Source: Chloroflexota bacterium
Lineage (GTDB): Bacteria > Chloroflexota > Anaerolineae > Promineifilales > Promineifilaceae
Direction: 5' to 3'
DNA: 13,009 nucleotides
Assembly (NCBI GenBank): GCA_963169155.1
Contig: CAUJGI010000468.1
Location: 1 to 13,009, forward strand
The notes beneath the pieces were generated by a model. The model worked only from the letters and a program-made list of their open reading frames with translations, had not been told where the DNA came from and searched no databases. Positions 1 through 7,222 of the stretch are shown here, piece by piece. The position numbers and the translations under genes are program-made. Each line of letters opens with the position of its first letter. Position 1 is the stretch's first letter.

Positions 1-43
1 CCTTTTCCGGATTGAAGCGACGAATACGCATATGAACTTGCAT
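1..43 (-). CDS. sdhB: Succinate dehydrogenase iron-sulfur subunit, N-terminus only
   Basis: Only the first 14 codons are in the window; the gene continues past the left edge. The translation begins MQVHMRIRRFNPEK, and the IRRFNPE stretch is typical of the start of SdhB/FrdB subunits, which carry three Fe-S clusters and pass electrons from the flavoprotein to quinone. A strong Shine-Dalgarno (GAGGAG, complement of about 50-55) lies 6-7 bases before the ATG at 43-41, which favours this start over the internal ATG four codons later. It is the last visible gene of the sdhCDAB order. The call rests on a short peptide plus its position after sdhA. Confidence 0.8.
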   Translation of the reverse strand, partial: MQVHMRIRRFNPEK

Positions 44-59
44 AAGAATCTCCTCGTTG

Positions 60-154
60 TCGGTAATCGGTAATCGGTGGTCGGTAATCGGTGGTGAATT
101 CGGTGCGCTGTACACCGTTCACCGATAACTGTTCACTGTTCACCGCTCACCGTT
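60..154. repeat. Two facing arrays of 7-bp repeats in the sdhA-sdhB spacer
   Basis: Positions 60-94 are five consecutive heptamers of the form TCGGTAA or TCGGTGG. Positions 113-154 are six consecutive heptamers related to CACCGTT (CACCGTT, CACCGAT, AACTGTT, CACTGTT, CACCGCT, CACCGTT). The second array is roughly the reverse complement of the first, and the centre holds the dyad CGGTG (101-105) / CACCG (113-117). The right array abuts the sdhA stop codon at 155-157. The mRNA could fold into a long imperfect stem between sdhA and sdhB. The layout recalls the heptanucleotide short tandemly repeated sequences described in cyanobacteria; any function here is inference. Confidence 0.85.
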
Positions 155-1942
155 CTAGTAGACGCGCTCCTTGGGTTCGTAGCGGCCCAGGGTGACGGGT
201 TTGTAATCCAGGCGGTAGCTGCCATCTTCCAAACGGAAGTAGAAGGTGTGCTTAAGCCATTCCTGGTCGTTGCGTTTTTGGAAATCCTCGCGGGCGTGAC
301 CACCACGGCTTTCGGGGCGGGATCGGGCGGATACGGCCGTTACCTCCGCCAGCTCCAGCAAGCAGCCTAGCTCCCACGCTTCCAGCAGGTCGGTATTAAA
401 CCTGCTGCCTTTGTCATCAATCTGGATGTTGCGGCTGTAGCTTTCGCGCAGTTCGTGCAGGTCGGTAACGGCCGTGACCATCGTCTCTTCGGTGCGGAAC
501 ACGCCCACGTTGGCCGTCATCGACTTCTGCATTCTGGTACGCAGAACGGCCGCTTTCACTCCACCGCTGCCGTTGCGGATACGATCGAACTCGGCCATCA
601 CTTCCCCGGCCGGATCGTCGGGCAAGGGCAGCAGGTCGGCCTGGTTGCAGTACTCGGCCATGTGTTTGCCCGAGCGGCGGCCAAAGACCACCAGATCCAC
701 CAGTGAATTGGTGCCCAGACGGTTTGCCCCATGCACCGACACGCAGGCACATTCACCGGCGGCGTAGAGACCCTCAATCAGGCTGCCATCAACGTCGCGC
801 AAAACACGGCCGTCGACATCCGTAGGAATACCACCCATAGCGTAATGCGCTGTGGGCTGTATAGGCATCGGCTCGGTCACCGGGTCTACGCCCAGGTACG
901 TGCGCGTAAAATCGGCAATGTCCGGCAGCTTTGCCTCAATGTACTCTCGGTCAATACGCCGCTTTTCGCCCGCTTGTTCAAAATAATGGTTCACCGTTTC
1001 CGGGCGAATATCCAGATGCACGTAATTCTGCCCGTTGATGCCGCGCCCGGCCTGGATCTCCAGGTAAATTGCCCGGCTGACCACGTCGCGGCTGGCCAAA
1101 TCTTTAATAGTGGGTGCGTATTTTTCCATAAACCGCTCACCCTTGCCGTTGATGAGCACCCCGCCTTCGCCGCGCACCCCTTCCGTAATCAGCACGCCCA
1201 GGCGAAAAATGCCCGTGGGGTGAAACTGGAAAAACTCCATGTCTTCCAGCGGAATGCCGCGCCGCAGGCAAATTGCCGCGCCGTCACCTGTCAGGGAGTG
1301 GGCATTGGAGGTCACTTCCCAGCAGCGGCCCCAGCCGCCGGTGGCAAAATGCACCGCTTTGCTGTGGAACACGTGGAATTCACCCGTGCTAATCTCCACG
1401 GCTACCACGCCGCGCACTGTATTGTCTACGCGGATCAGGTCCACCACGTGAAATTCGTCAAAGAAATTGACCTTGTTTTTAATGCACTGCTGGTACAGTG
1501 TCTGCAAAATCATGTGCCCCGTGCGATCAGCGGCGTGGCAGGCACGCTGTACGGGTTTGCCCGTTTCATTGTTGGTGTGGCCACCAAACCGGCGCTGGGA
1601 AATGGTGCCGTTGGGATAGCGGTCAAACGGCAGCCCCATGTGTTCCAGTTCAATCACCGTGTCCACGGCTTCTTTACATAAAACGTCAACGGCGTCCTGA
1701 TCTGCCAAGTAGTCCGACCCTTTGACCGTGTCGTAGGCGTGCCATTCCCAGCGATCCTCTTCCATGTTACCCAGGGCCGCGCCGATGCCGCCTTGCGCCG
1801 CGCCAGTGTGGGAACGGGTGGGGTACAGCTTGGAAATGACGGCAACGTTGGCCCTTTTGCTGGCATACAGCGCTGCCATTAATCCGGCACCGCCAGCACC
1901 TACAATAACGGCGTCGAATGTGTGTATTTTTACGTTAGCCAT
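155..1942 (-). CDS. sdhA: Succinate dehydrogenase flavoprotein subunit
   Basis: This is the catalytic subunit of complex II, oxidising succinate to fumarate in the TCA cycle and passing electrons to SdhB. The 595 residues match the usual family length. Visible features: an N-terminal Rossmann FAD-binding motif (VIVGAGGAGL, residues 12-21); RSHT at 43-46, whose His45 corresponds to the covalent 8-alpha-histidyl-FAD site; QGGIGAALGN at 50-59; the active-site HPTGIF at 241-246; TEGVRGEGG at 253-261 with the expected catalytic Arg257; and PTAHYAMGG further on. The start ATG (1942-1940) follows a modest AGGA-type ribosome site. It lies between sdhD upstream and sdhB downstream in one minus-strand operon, separated from each by a repeat-filled spacer. 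The sequence looks intact and of the bacterial/mitochondrial SdhA type rather than FrdA. Confidence 0.97.
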   Translation of the reverse strand: MANVKIHTFDAVIVGAGGAGLMAALYASKRANVAVISKLYPTRSHTGAAQGGIGAALGNMEEDRWEWHAYDTVKGSDYLADQDAVDVLCKEAVDTVIELEHMGLPFDRYPNGTISQRRFGGHTNNETGKPVQRACHAADRTGHMILQTLYQQCIKNKVNFFDEFHVVDLIRVDNTVRGVVAVEISTGEFHVFHSKAVHFATGGWGRCWEVTSNAHSLTGDGAAICLRRGIPLEDMEFFQFHPTGIFRLGVLITEGVRGEGGVLINGKGERFMEKYAPTIKDLASRDVVSRAIYLEIQAGRGINGQNYVHLDIRPETVNHYFEQAGEKRRIDREYIEAKLPDIADFTRTYLGVDPVTEPMPIQPTAHYAMGGIPTDVDGRVLRDVDGSLIEGLYAAGECACVSVHGANRLGTNSLVDLVVFGRRSGKHMAEYCNQADLLPLPDDPAGEVMAEFDRIRNGSGGVKAAVLRTRMQKSMTANVGVFRTEETMVTAVTDLHELRESYSRNIQIDDKGSRFNTDLLEAWELGCLLELAEVTAVSARSRPESRGGHAREDFQKRNDQEWLKHTFYFRLEDGSYRLDYKPVTLGRYEPKERVY

Positions 1943-1960
1943 TTATATCCTGCACTTTTG

Positions 1961-2058
1961 GTTGAGTAGTTGAGTAATTGCGTAACTGGGTAGTTTAGTA
2001 ATTGGGTTGCCGTCGAAAATGTTTGCTTAATTACCAAATTACCAAATGACTTAATTAC
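1961..2058. repeat. Facing arrays of 8-bp repeats in the sdhD-sdhA spacer
   Basis: Positions 1961-2008 are six consecutive octamers: GTTGAGTA twice, ATTGCGTA, ACTGGGTA, GTTTAGTA and ATTGGGTT. Positions 2027-2058 are four more: TTAATTAC, CAAATTAC, CAAATGAC and TTAATTAC. Read in the phase GTAATTGN, the second group is the reverse complement of the first, so the arms can pair across an 18-base gap. The array fills most of the 124-base spacer between the sdhD stop and the sdhA start. The unit resembles the 7-bp unit in the sdhA-sdhB spacer (GTAATTGG against GTAATCG), which suggests a common origin. Its role is unknown. Confidence 0.82.
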
Positions 2059-2066
2059 CATAAAAA

Positions 2067-2489
2067 TTAGTTAGGCAGCCCTTGTGCAGCCTGACGAGCT
2101 GCTTCCGGGTCAAACAGCGAAATGCCGATTGCCGCCCAAATAACGGTGGCGACAACAAAAATTGCCAAAACGATATTGATCACTTTCATTGCGCCGGGGT
2201 TGTGGATGTAATCTTCCAGCACATTGCGCAGCCCGTTAATGCCATGCGGAATGGCGAACAGGAGCAGGAAAATGTCATATGCCTTCCAGCCCCAGGAATT
2301 CCATTGCTCGGCAACAAAAATCAGGGTGAGGTTGCCGCTGCTGTTGAGGACATGCTGAATCATCATGTGGCCTACTGCCAGAATCAGGAGGACCAGGCCA
2401 GACATGCGCATGAAGAGGTAAGCATACCGCTCAAAATTGAATTTAACTTTCACCTTGCGGTGGGTGATGGTGGGTGTAGCAGTTGTCAT
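2067..2489 (-). CDS. sdhD: Succinate dehydrogenase membrane anchor subunit
   Basis: This small 140-residue integral membrane protein anchors the SdhAB dimer and helps form the quinone and haem sites. Three hydrophobic segments are visible, at about residues 29-50, 70-90 and 102-125. The first carries R28-x-S30-G31 and His41. The second carries PHGINGLRNVL (81-91), where His82 lies in the motif typical of haem- or quinone-site residues in SdhC/SdhD families. The start ATG (2489-2487) has an AAGGGAG-like ribosome site about 9 bases upstream. It begins 14 bases after the sdhC stop, so the two are probably translated together. The C and D subunit names are assigned by gene order and could be swapped in other schemes. 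Confidence 0.88.
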   Translation of the reverse strand: MTTATPTITHRKVKVKFNFERYAYLFMRMSGLVLLILAVGHMMIQHVLNSSGNLTLIFVAEQWNSWGWKAYDIFLLLFAIPHGINGLRNVLEDYIHNPGAMKVINIVLAIFVVATVIWAAIGISLFDPEAARQAAQGLPN

Positions 2490-2503
2490 TATCTCTCGCT
2501 CCC

Positions 2504-2950
2504 TTATCCTATGAAGTCACTGAGTCGGGGGAATTGCCAGCAGGCAGCGCCTAGTTCACCACAGCGCGCCATAAATTCAATCAGCATGTAGAGGCCAATG
2601 GGAATGAAAATGACGGCGAACAATATCCAGACCATGGTGGCACTGCGTTTTTGGTACTTCCACAACTCTGGCTTGAAGTCCAAAATAGTGATGCGGATAC
2701 CGTTGAAGGCGTGGTATAAAACGGCCGCCATCACGCCAATTTCCCCCACGGCAAAGACGGGATGCTTGAATACCGCAATCGACCAGGCGTACAGTTCGGG
2801 GTAAAAATGGGCGTTTGCCGTATCCCAGACGTGCAGTACGAGGAAGCTCAGGATGGCCAGGCCGGACAAGCGATGGGCAATCCAGCTGTAGTGACCGCTC
2901 CGCCCACGATACCGAACACTTTCGCGTATTGTGAGAATTAAAGATGACAT
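2504..2950 (-). CDS. sdhC: Succinate dehydrogenase cytochrome b556 subunit
   Basis: This first gene of the operon encodes a 148-residue membrane subunit that binds haem b and quinone with SdhD. The N-terminal motif SGHYSWIAHRLSGLAIL (about 18-34) matches the HR-x-SG signature of SdhC. Hydrophobic helices lie at about 28-47, 63-90 and 105-125. His40 and His80 (in YHAFNGIRI, 79-87) are good haem-ligand candidates. An excellent Shine-Dalgarno (AAGGAG) lies 6 bases before the ATG at 2950-2948. Upstream is a short leader and an extended -10 promoter. The cysteine-containing tail (about 126-148) after the last helix is less typical and may be species-specific. Confidence 0.9.
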   Translation of the reverse strand: MSSLILTIRESVRYRGRSGHYSWIAHRLSGLAILSFLVLHVWDTANAHFYPELYAWSIAVFKHPVFAVGEIGVMAAVLYHAFNGIRITILDFKPELWKYQKRSATMVWILFAVIFIPIGLYMLIEFMARCGELGAACWQFPRLSDFIG

Positions 2951-3000
2951 AAATCTCCTTTCTCCACAAGTGTGTGGATATGGTATGACAAGTGCGGCTC

Positions 3001-3029
3001 ATTATAACACGTTTAGACGGGAAGGTAAG
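3001..3029 (-). promoter_or_regulatory. Putative sdhCDAB promoter with extended -10
   Basis: On the minus strand a perfect TATAAT (complement of 3001-3006) is preceded by TGT, giving an extended -10 (CGTGTTATAAT). No good -35 is seen; the best is TTACCT at 3023-3028, a weak 3-of-6 match at 16-bp spacing. An extended -10 can compensate for a poor -35. Transcription would start near 2994, leaving a leader of about 45 bases before sdhC. The same 11 bases occur in the promoter before the NACHT gene at 11979-11989. Confidence 0.6.
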
Positions 3030-3064
3030 GAAAGTTGAAATGGGGTAACGATAGTTTTTTGCGA

Positions 3065-3070
3065 TATAAT
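3065..3070 (+). promoter_or_regulatory. Possible -10 box for the GNAT-R3H-tmk operon
   Basis: A perfect TATAAT lies on the plus strand in the divergent spacer, about 160 bases before the first plus-strand gene. No -35 box at normal spacing is obvious; TTGAAA at 3035-3040 is 24 bases away. An alternative is TTGTCT (3192-3197), 17 bases, then TAAACT (3215-3220), which would start transcription at or next to the ATG at 3230 and give a leaderless mRNA. That would fit the lack of a ribosome site there. I cannot choose between them. Confidence 0.35.
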
Positions 3071-3229
3071 TAGGCCAATTCAGGCTGGTGACACTCCTTG
3101 AAAAAGACCAAACAGAGTGGATGGAGTGGTAGGGCAAGGGGTGGCCGGATTATGAATTTGATGAACGTTTTGTCTGTATTGCCAGGGATGCTTGTCTGGC
3201 TTTTTAGCGACTGCTAAACTGTATATCTA

Positions 3230-4303
3230 ATGATAAGACCGTTTAATTTACGCGACTTGCCACTTGTTCACCGCCTGAGCGAATTGGGTGTCTCCCTGCA
3301 TACGGAATCGGCCTTGACCAAGAATTTGCACCCAACCCGTGGGGCGCTGTTTAGCCTGGTTGGGGGCGACTTTCCAACGTACGTGTGGAAATCGGACAAA
3401 AATGGGCTGGCTGGCTTCATTCAGCTGTACCTGGAAGAGGAAAGTGTGCACGCCCACATTTTGTACCTGAGTTCGACAAGTGACGGGCATATTGCCACGG
3501 AGCCCAACGGGACGGCTTCTGGAGCAGATGGTCATGGTAACGGGGAACGGCCGTATCAAGTCAATGAAAACGCCTGGCTGCCCCTGCTCGATCAAGCTGT
3601 CATTGAAGCCGGGCAGCGGGGCATTCACAGCCTGGTGGCTGAAGTTGATGAAGTGAGTGACGAGCTGCCTGTGCTGCGGCGTGCCGGTTTTGTGGTGTAC
3701 ACCCGCCAGGATGTGTGGCTGCTGAACCCCGGCGATGTCGTGAAACCGGAAAAAGAGATCACGGTTTTAAGATCGCGCCAGGCGGAAGACGATTGGGACA
3801 TTCAGCTGCTGTATGCCAACACGGTGCCGCGCCTGGTTCAACTGGTGGAACCCATGCCACTGCTGCACGATGGGACAGGTTGGGTATTACATGAAGAAAA
3901 TGAGTTAGCTGCCTTTGTTCATATTCATGCGGGGCCACTGGCCACCTGGATGCGTTTGTTTATCCATCCTAGCGCCGAAGCCCAGGCTGAACAGATTATT
4001 ACGGCCGTTGTCCGCCAAAATCCGTCGGTAGCGGCCAAACCAATTTACTGCTGCGTGCGCCGCTACCAAAGTTGGGTCCAATACGCCCTGGAGCGTTCTG
4101 GATTTACCCTATGGGGCAGCCAGGCCGTCATGGTCAAGCACATCGTGCAGAAGGTGACCAGACCGCTGGCCGACCTCTCGGCGGCACTGGAAGCGCAGGG
4201 TATCACCCCCAGTGCGCCGCTCATCCGACAGTACCAAAAGCCGGGTCGAGAAAAACCTGAGTTTGAACGTTCGACCCCTAAACCGATTTTTGAAAAAAGT
4301 TAA
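3230..4303 (+). CDS. Tandem GNAT-like acetyltransferase-fold protein, substrate unknown
   Basis: This 357-residue protein looks like two GNAT-like halves. The start MIRPFNLRDLPLVHRL has the shape of a GNAT N-terminus. The segment NENAWLPLLDQAVIEAGQRG (112-131), followed by LRRAGFVVYTRQDVWLL (149-165), matches the C-terminal half of a GNAT fold. Residues 176-303 repeat the pattern, ending in ALERSGFTLWGSQAVMV (286-302). A low-complexity Gly/Asp/Asn linker at about 84-112 interrupts the first half. The canonical acetyl-CoA loop (Q/R-x-x-G-x-G/A) is not clear in either half, so activity is uncertain. There is no Shine-Dalgarno before the ATG. The gene ends 7 bases before the R3H ATPase gene, so the two are co-transcribed. 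The fold call is from sequence pattern only. Confidence 0.75.
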   Translation: MIRPFNLRDLPLVHRLSELGVSLHTESALTKNLHPTRGALFSLVGGDFPTYVWKSDKNGLAGFIQLYLEEESVHAHILYLSSTSDGHIATEPNGTASGADGHGNGERPYQVNENAWLPLLDQAVIEAGQRGIHSLVAEVDEVSDELPVLRRAGFVVYTRQDVWLLNPGDVVKPEKEITVLRSRQAEDDWDIQLLYANTVPRLVQLVEPMPLLHDGTGWVLHEENELAAFVHIHAGPLATWMRLFIHPSAEAQAEQIITAVVRQNPSVAAKPIYCCVRRYQSWVQYALERSGFTLWGSQAVMVKHIVQKVTRPLADLSAALEAQGITPSAPLIRQYQKPGREKPEFERSTPKPIFEKS

Positions 4304-4310
4304 TTGATAC

Positions 4311-5975
4311 ATGAACCATACACAAGCAGATCAAGCGAAAGCAGATTTACAGAAACTATTACACATACTACCGGTAGATATTGCCGAAAAAATTGAATCA
4401 ATTGGTCGTGAGACCCAGCTGCTGGAAGTGGTGATGGATTTGGGCCGCCAGCCCACTGCTCGCTACACCGATGGTGAGCTGGTTTTGCGCCAGGAAGAAG
4501 TGACCGCCACCGACATTGGCGCCGTTGTGAACGGCATCGGCGACTTTGACGACGATAACCGCGCGGGCATTGCCCGTACCCTGCACCGCATCTCCGGCAT
4601 TCGCAACCGGAAGGGGGAGGTGGTGGGGCTGACTTGTCGCGTTGGCCGGGCCGTGTACGGTACCATCGACATCATGGAAGACATCATTGCCGAAGGGCAC
4701 AGCATTTTGCTGCTGGGCCGCCCCGGCGTGGGCAAAACCACCATGCTGCGCGAAATGGCCCGCATCCTGGCCGAAAAGCGGCGTGTGGTTATCGTCGATA
4801 CCTCCAACGAAATTGGCGGTGACGGTGATATTCCGCATCCTGCCGTAGGCCGGGCGCGGCGTATGCAGGTGCCACGGCCGTCGCATCAGCACGAAACGAT
4901 GATTGAAGCGGTGGAAAACCACAACCCTGAAGTCATCGTGATTGATGAGATTGGCCGGGAGCGTGAAGCAGCGGCCGCCCGCACTATCAACGAACGCGGC
5001 GTGCAGCTCATCGGTACGGCCCATGGCAACACGCTGGAGAACCTGCTGCTCAACCCCACGTTGTCTGATCTGGTCGGTGGCATCGAAAGCGTCACGCTTT
5101 CCGATGATGAAGCGCGCCGCCGGGGGACGCAAAAGACCGTGCTGGAACGGCGCGCCCCACCCACGTTTGACGTGCTGATTGAAATTCAGGATCGGGAGAA
5201 GCTGCTGGTCCATCCAGACGTCACGGCTTCGGTGGATTCCATGCTGCGCGGCCAGCCGTTCCGGGTAGAGCTCCGCTTCCGCGATGAGCAGGGCCAGGTG
5301 CAGGTGGAGCAGCAAAACGCGGTAGTGACTTCGGCGGCCGTGACGGGGCGGCGTGAAACCCGCCCGCGCAAGGAGCGTGAAGATCGGAACGGCCGTATCT
5401 TCACCAATGGCCCGGCTGGCCCCAACGGCAGCGGCAAATCCAGCGAACCCAGAATCGAGCTGCCCACCGAACCAGTCGGACCAGCCCAAGAAGAGCCGGA
5501 TACCCTGCATGTCTTTGCCTACGGTGTGGCGCGCAACCGGCTCATCCAGGCCGCCAAGCGGCTCAAAGTGTTTGTTACCCTGGTGGACACGCTGCCCGAA
5601 GCCGATGTGCTGGTGACGTTAAAAAGCTACTATCGCAAGCGGCGTCAGCTTATCAACGACGCCGAACGGCGCCGGACGCCGGTGTACGTGCTGCGGGCCA
5701 ACACCACCAACCAGATGGAAAGCTTCCTCATCCAGGTGCTAAACCTGGACGCCGCCAGCACCAATGACCCGTTTGAATCGGCCATTGCCGAAGCAGAACG
5801 TGGGATTGAGTTAATCAACGCCGGGCAAGCGTCGGTAGATTTGCGCCCCGTTGGCTCGGCCATCCGGCGCTATCAACACCAGCTGGCGCGTCAGGCAAAC
5901 CTGGTTTCCCACAGTTACGGCAAGGAACCCAACCGGTACGTGCGCATCTTCAGCGCAGCGCGCACCGACCAGTAG
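4311..5975 (+). CDS. R3H domain AAA ATPase (SpoIIIAA/Ycf45-like)
   Basis: This 554-residue protein joins a P-loop ATPase of the SpoIIIAA/Ycf45 type to a C-terminal single-stranded nucleic-acid binding domain. Walker A is GRPGVGKT (136-143) and Walker B is VIVIDEIGRE (208-217). TAHGNTLENLLLNPTLSDL (236-254) matches the conserved sensor region of this family. Residues about 335-398 form a charged, Gly/Pro-rich linker. The R3H core is near the end, with Arg519-x3-His523 and SHSYGKEPNRYVRI (533-546). In cyanobacteria and plastids related proteins are called Ycf45; their role is not settled, and nucleic-acid-dependent ATPase activity is the usual inference. No ribosome site is seen. The 7-base gap from the GNAT gene and 2-base gap to tmk imply translational coupling. 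Confidence 0.9.
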   Translation: MNHTQADQAKADLQKLLHILPVDIAEKIESIGRETQLLEVVMDLGRQPTARYTDGELVLRQEEVTATDIGAVVNGIGDFDDDNRAGIARTLHRISGIRNRKGEVVGLTCRVGRAVYGTIDIMEDIIAEGHSILLLGRPGVGKTTMLREMARILAEKRRVVIVDTSNEIGGDGDIPHPAVGRARRMQVPRPSHQHETMIEAVENHNPEVIVIDEIGREREAAAARTINERGVQLIGTAHGNTLENLLLNPTLSDLVGGIESVTLSDDEARRRGTQKTVLERRAPPTFDVLIEIQDREKLLVHPDVTASVDSMLRGQPFRVELRFRDEQGQVQVEQQNAVVTSAAVTGRRETRPRKEREDRNGRIFTNGPAGPNGSGKSSEPRIELPTEPVGPAQEEPDTLHVFAYGVARNRLIQAAKRLKVFVTLVDTLPEADVLVTLKSYYRKRRQLINDAERRRTPVYVLRANTTNQMESFLIQVLNLDAASTNDPFESAIAEAERGIELINAGQASVDLRPVGSAIRRYQHQLARQANLVSHSYGKEPNRYVRIFSAARTDQ

Positions 5976-5977
5976 CT

Positions 5978-6619
5978 ATGAGCCTGTTTATTACGTTTGA
6001 GGGGCCAGAGGGCAGCGGCAAATCCAGCCAGATTGCCCTGCTGGCCTCTTTTTTGCAAGCGCGCGGCTTTTCGGTAGTTACTACGCGGGAGCCGGGGGGC
6101 ACGCCCATCGGGGATGAAATTCGGACCTGTGTGCACAACGTGGCCAACACGGCCATGATGCCTACGGCCGAAATGCTGCTGTACAGCGCCTCGCGGGCGC
6201 AGCTGGTGGGGCAGGTGATACGGCCGTCGCTCAACGCTGGCCACATGGTGCTGTGCGATCGGTTTGCCGACAGCACGATTGCCTACCAGGGATACGGCCG
6301 TGGCCTGAATCTGGAGCACCTGCACCAGGTGACGCATATTGCTACGGGCGGTTTGCAGCCAGACATCACCTTTTTGCTGGACATCGACGTGGAGAACGGG
6401 CTGGCGCGGCGCACTGGCGGCGGCCTGGAGATGAACCGACTTGATCTGGAAACGGTGCAGTTTCACCAGCACGTGCGTGACGGGTATCACCAGCTGGCAG
6501 CGGCCAATCCGGCCCGTTGGGTGGTGCTAGATGCGGATCGGCCGATAACGGCCGTTCAGGCAGATTTGCAAGCAGCGCTGCTGAGCCGCCTGGAAAAAGT
6601 GCAGGCAGCGTCTGGTTAA
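5978..6619 (+). CDS. tmk: Thymidylate kinase (dTMP kinase)
   Basis: It phosphorylates dTMP to dTDP with ATP, an essential step in dTTP supply. The 213 residues match the family size. Visible motifs: P-loop GPEGSGKS (9-16), TREPGGTPIG (36-45), the nucleotide-site DRF (94-96) followed by STIAYQGYGRGL (99-110), LLDIDVENGLARR (133-145) and a LID segment to about 156. The LID has RR at 144-145 and a Gly-rich stretch rather than a long basic loop. The ATG lies 2 bases after the R3H ATPase stop with no ribosome site of its own, so it depends on coupling. Its TAA shares three bases with the TAA of the convergent zinc-ribbon gene. Confidence 0.96.
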   Translation: MSLFITFEGPEGSGKSSQIALLASFLQARGFSVVTTREPGGTPIGDEIRTCVHNVANTAMMPTAEMLLYSASRAQLVGQVIRPSLNAGHMVLCDRFADSTIAYQGYGRGLNLEHLHQVTHIATGGLQPDITFLLDIDVENGLARRTGGGLEMNRLDLETVQFHQHVRDGYHQLAAANPARWVVLDADRPITAVQADLQAALLSRLEKVQAASG

Positions 6620-6999
6620 TCGTCTAGAAAATCAGAACCACCGCCTAAGTCGGGCATCGACTGTTCAATCGCTTCTGGCGATTCGCCCTTTTCCAATCGA
6701 TTAACCACCTCGTTAAACTCCTCGCCCAAATCTTCGCCCATTTCATTCCCCATTTTGCGCATAAACTTACCCAAAGAGCGAGGATCGTTTTCATCCAGAC
6801 CGGCCAGACTGTCGCCATCCACCATGGAATCCAGCCGGGCGTCTTCAGATTTGGCCAGGGCCACCCGGCTAATGCGCCGCTTAATCTCCAGACTGCCGCA
6901 GTGTGGACAAACGGGCTGAACCTTGCCATACTCACTGTATGAAAATTGCAGGCGTGCCGACTTGCCACACGCCTGGCAGCGATAATCGTAAACGGGCAT
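6616..6999 (-). CDS. FmdB-family zinc-ribbon regulatory protein
   Basis: The 127 residues start MPVYDYRCQACG, the signature of the FmdB/CxxC_CxxC putative regulatory family. Two pairs, C8-x2-C11 and C31-x2-C34, would bind one zinc ion. The second half (about 50-127) is acidic and probably disordered or helical, ending in GGGSDFLDD. FmdB was named for a regulator of formamidase/amidase genes; the role of most members is unknown and none is implied here. The ATG at 6999-6997 has a good ribosome site (AAGGA) about 8 bases upstream. Its stop overlaps that of tmk tail to tail by 4 bases, so read-through from either side would make antisense RNA. Confidence 0.9.
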   Translation of the reverse strand: MPVYDYRCQACGKSARLQFSYSEYGKVQPVCPHCGSLEIKRRISRVALAKSEDARLDSMVDGDSLAGLDENDPRSLGKFMRKMGNEMGEDLGEEFNEVVNRLEKGESPEAIEQSMPDLGGGSDFLDD

Positions 7000-7035
7000 C
7001 GTGCAGTTCCTTCTGGTTAAAAATCAATCCGTTAG

Positions 7036-7134
7036 GCGAATTCCGAGAAATAATCCGGTAAAAATTAACTGCTTTTCGGAATTCGCTTGAGGCATTTTCG
7101 AATTGAAGGCTTATTTTTAATTCCGAAAATGCCT
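7036..7134. repeat. Two adjacent hairpins made of one repeated element
   Basis: The first inverted repeat pairs 7036-7049 (GCGAATTCCGAGAA) with 7073-7086 (TTTTCGGAATTCGC), 14 bp with one G-T pair and a 23-base loop. The second pairs 7090-7104 (AGGCATTTTCGAATT) with 7119-7134 (its complement with one extra C), with a 14-base loop. All four arms contain versions of AATTCCGAAAA. They fill most of the spacer between the divergent zinc-ribbon and gmk genes. Neither is followed by a clear T-run, so they do not look like simple terminators. They may be an operator cluster or a remnant of a small mobile element; this is inference. Confidence 0.75.
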
Positions 7135-7222
7135 TAAAGCCATTATACGTAGCAACCCATGACTTATCAAACGGCCGTAATCACCACACGGCTCCCAACA
7201 GCCATCATAAAAAGAGGTTAAA

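Noticed and set aside
60..154. CRISPR array
   Set aside because: Units are 7 bp with no spacers between them; it is a short tandem repeat.
731..1681. 316-codon plus-strand frame opposite sdhA
   Set aside because: Same codon-register shadow effect; the translation has no recognisable motif while SdhA is clear.
2577..3137. 186-codon minus-strand frame overlapping sdhC
   Set aside because: Out-of-frame shadow; sdhC has the ribosome site and the family motifs.
3152..3217. 21-residue hydrophobic small frame (MNLMNVLSVLPG...) before the GNAT gene
   Set aside because: Ribosome site is too distant and nothing else supports it; could be a leader peptide but the evidence is too thin.
4398..5510. 370-codon minus-strand frame opposite the R3H ATPase
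   Set aside because: Codon-register shadow of a well-supported ATPase gene.
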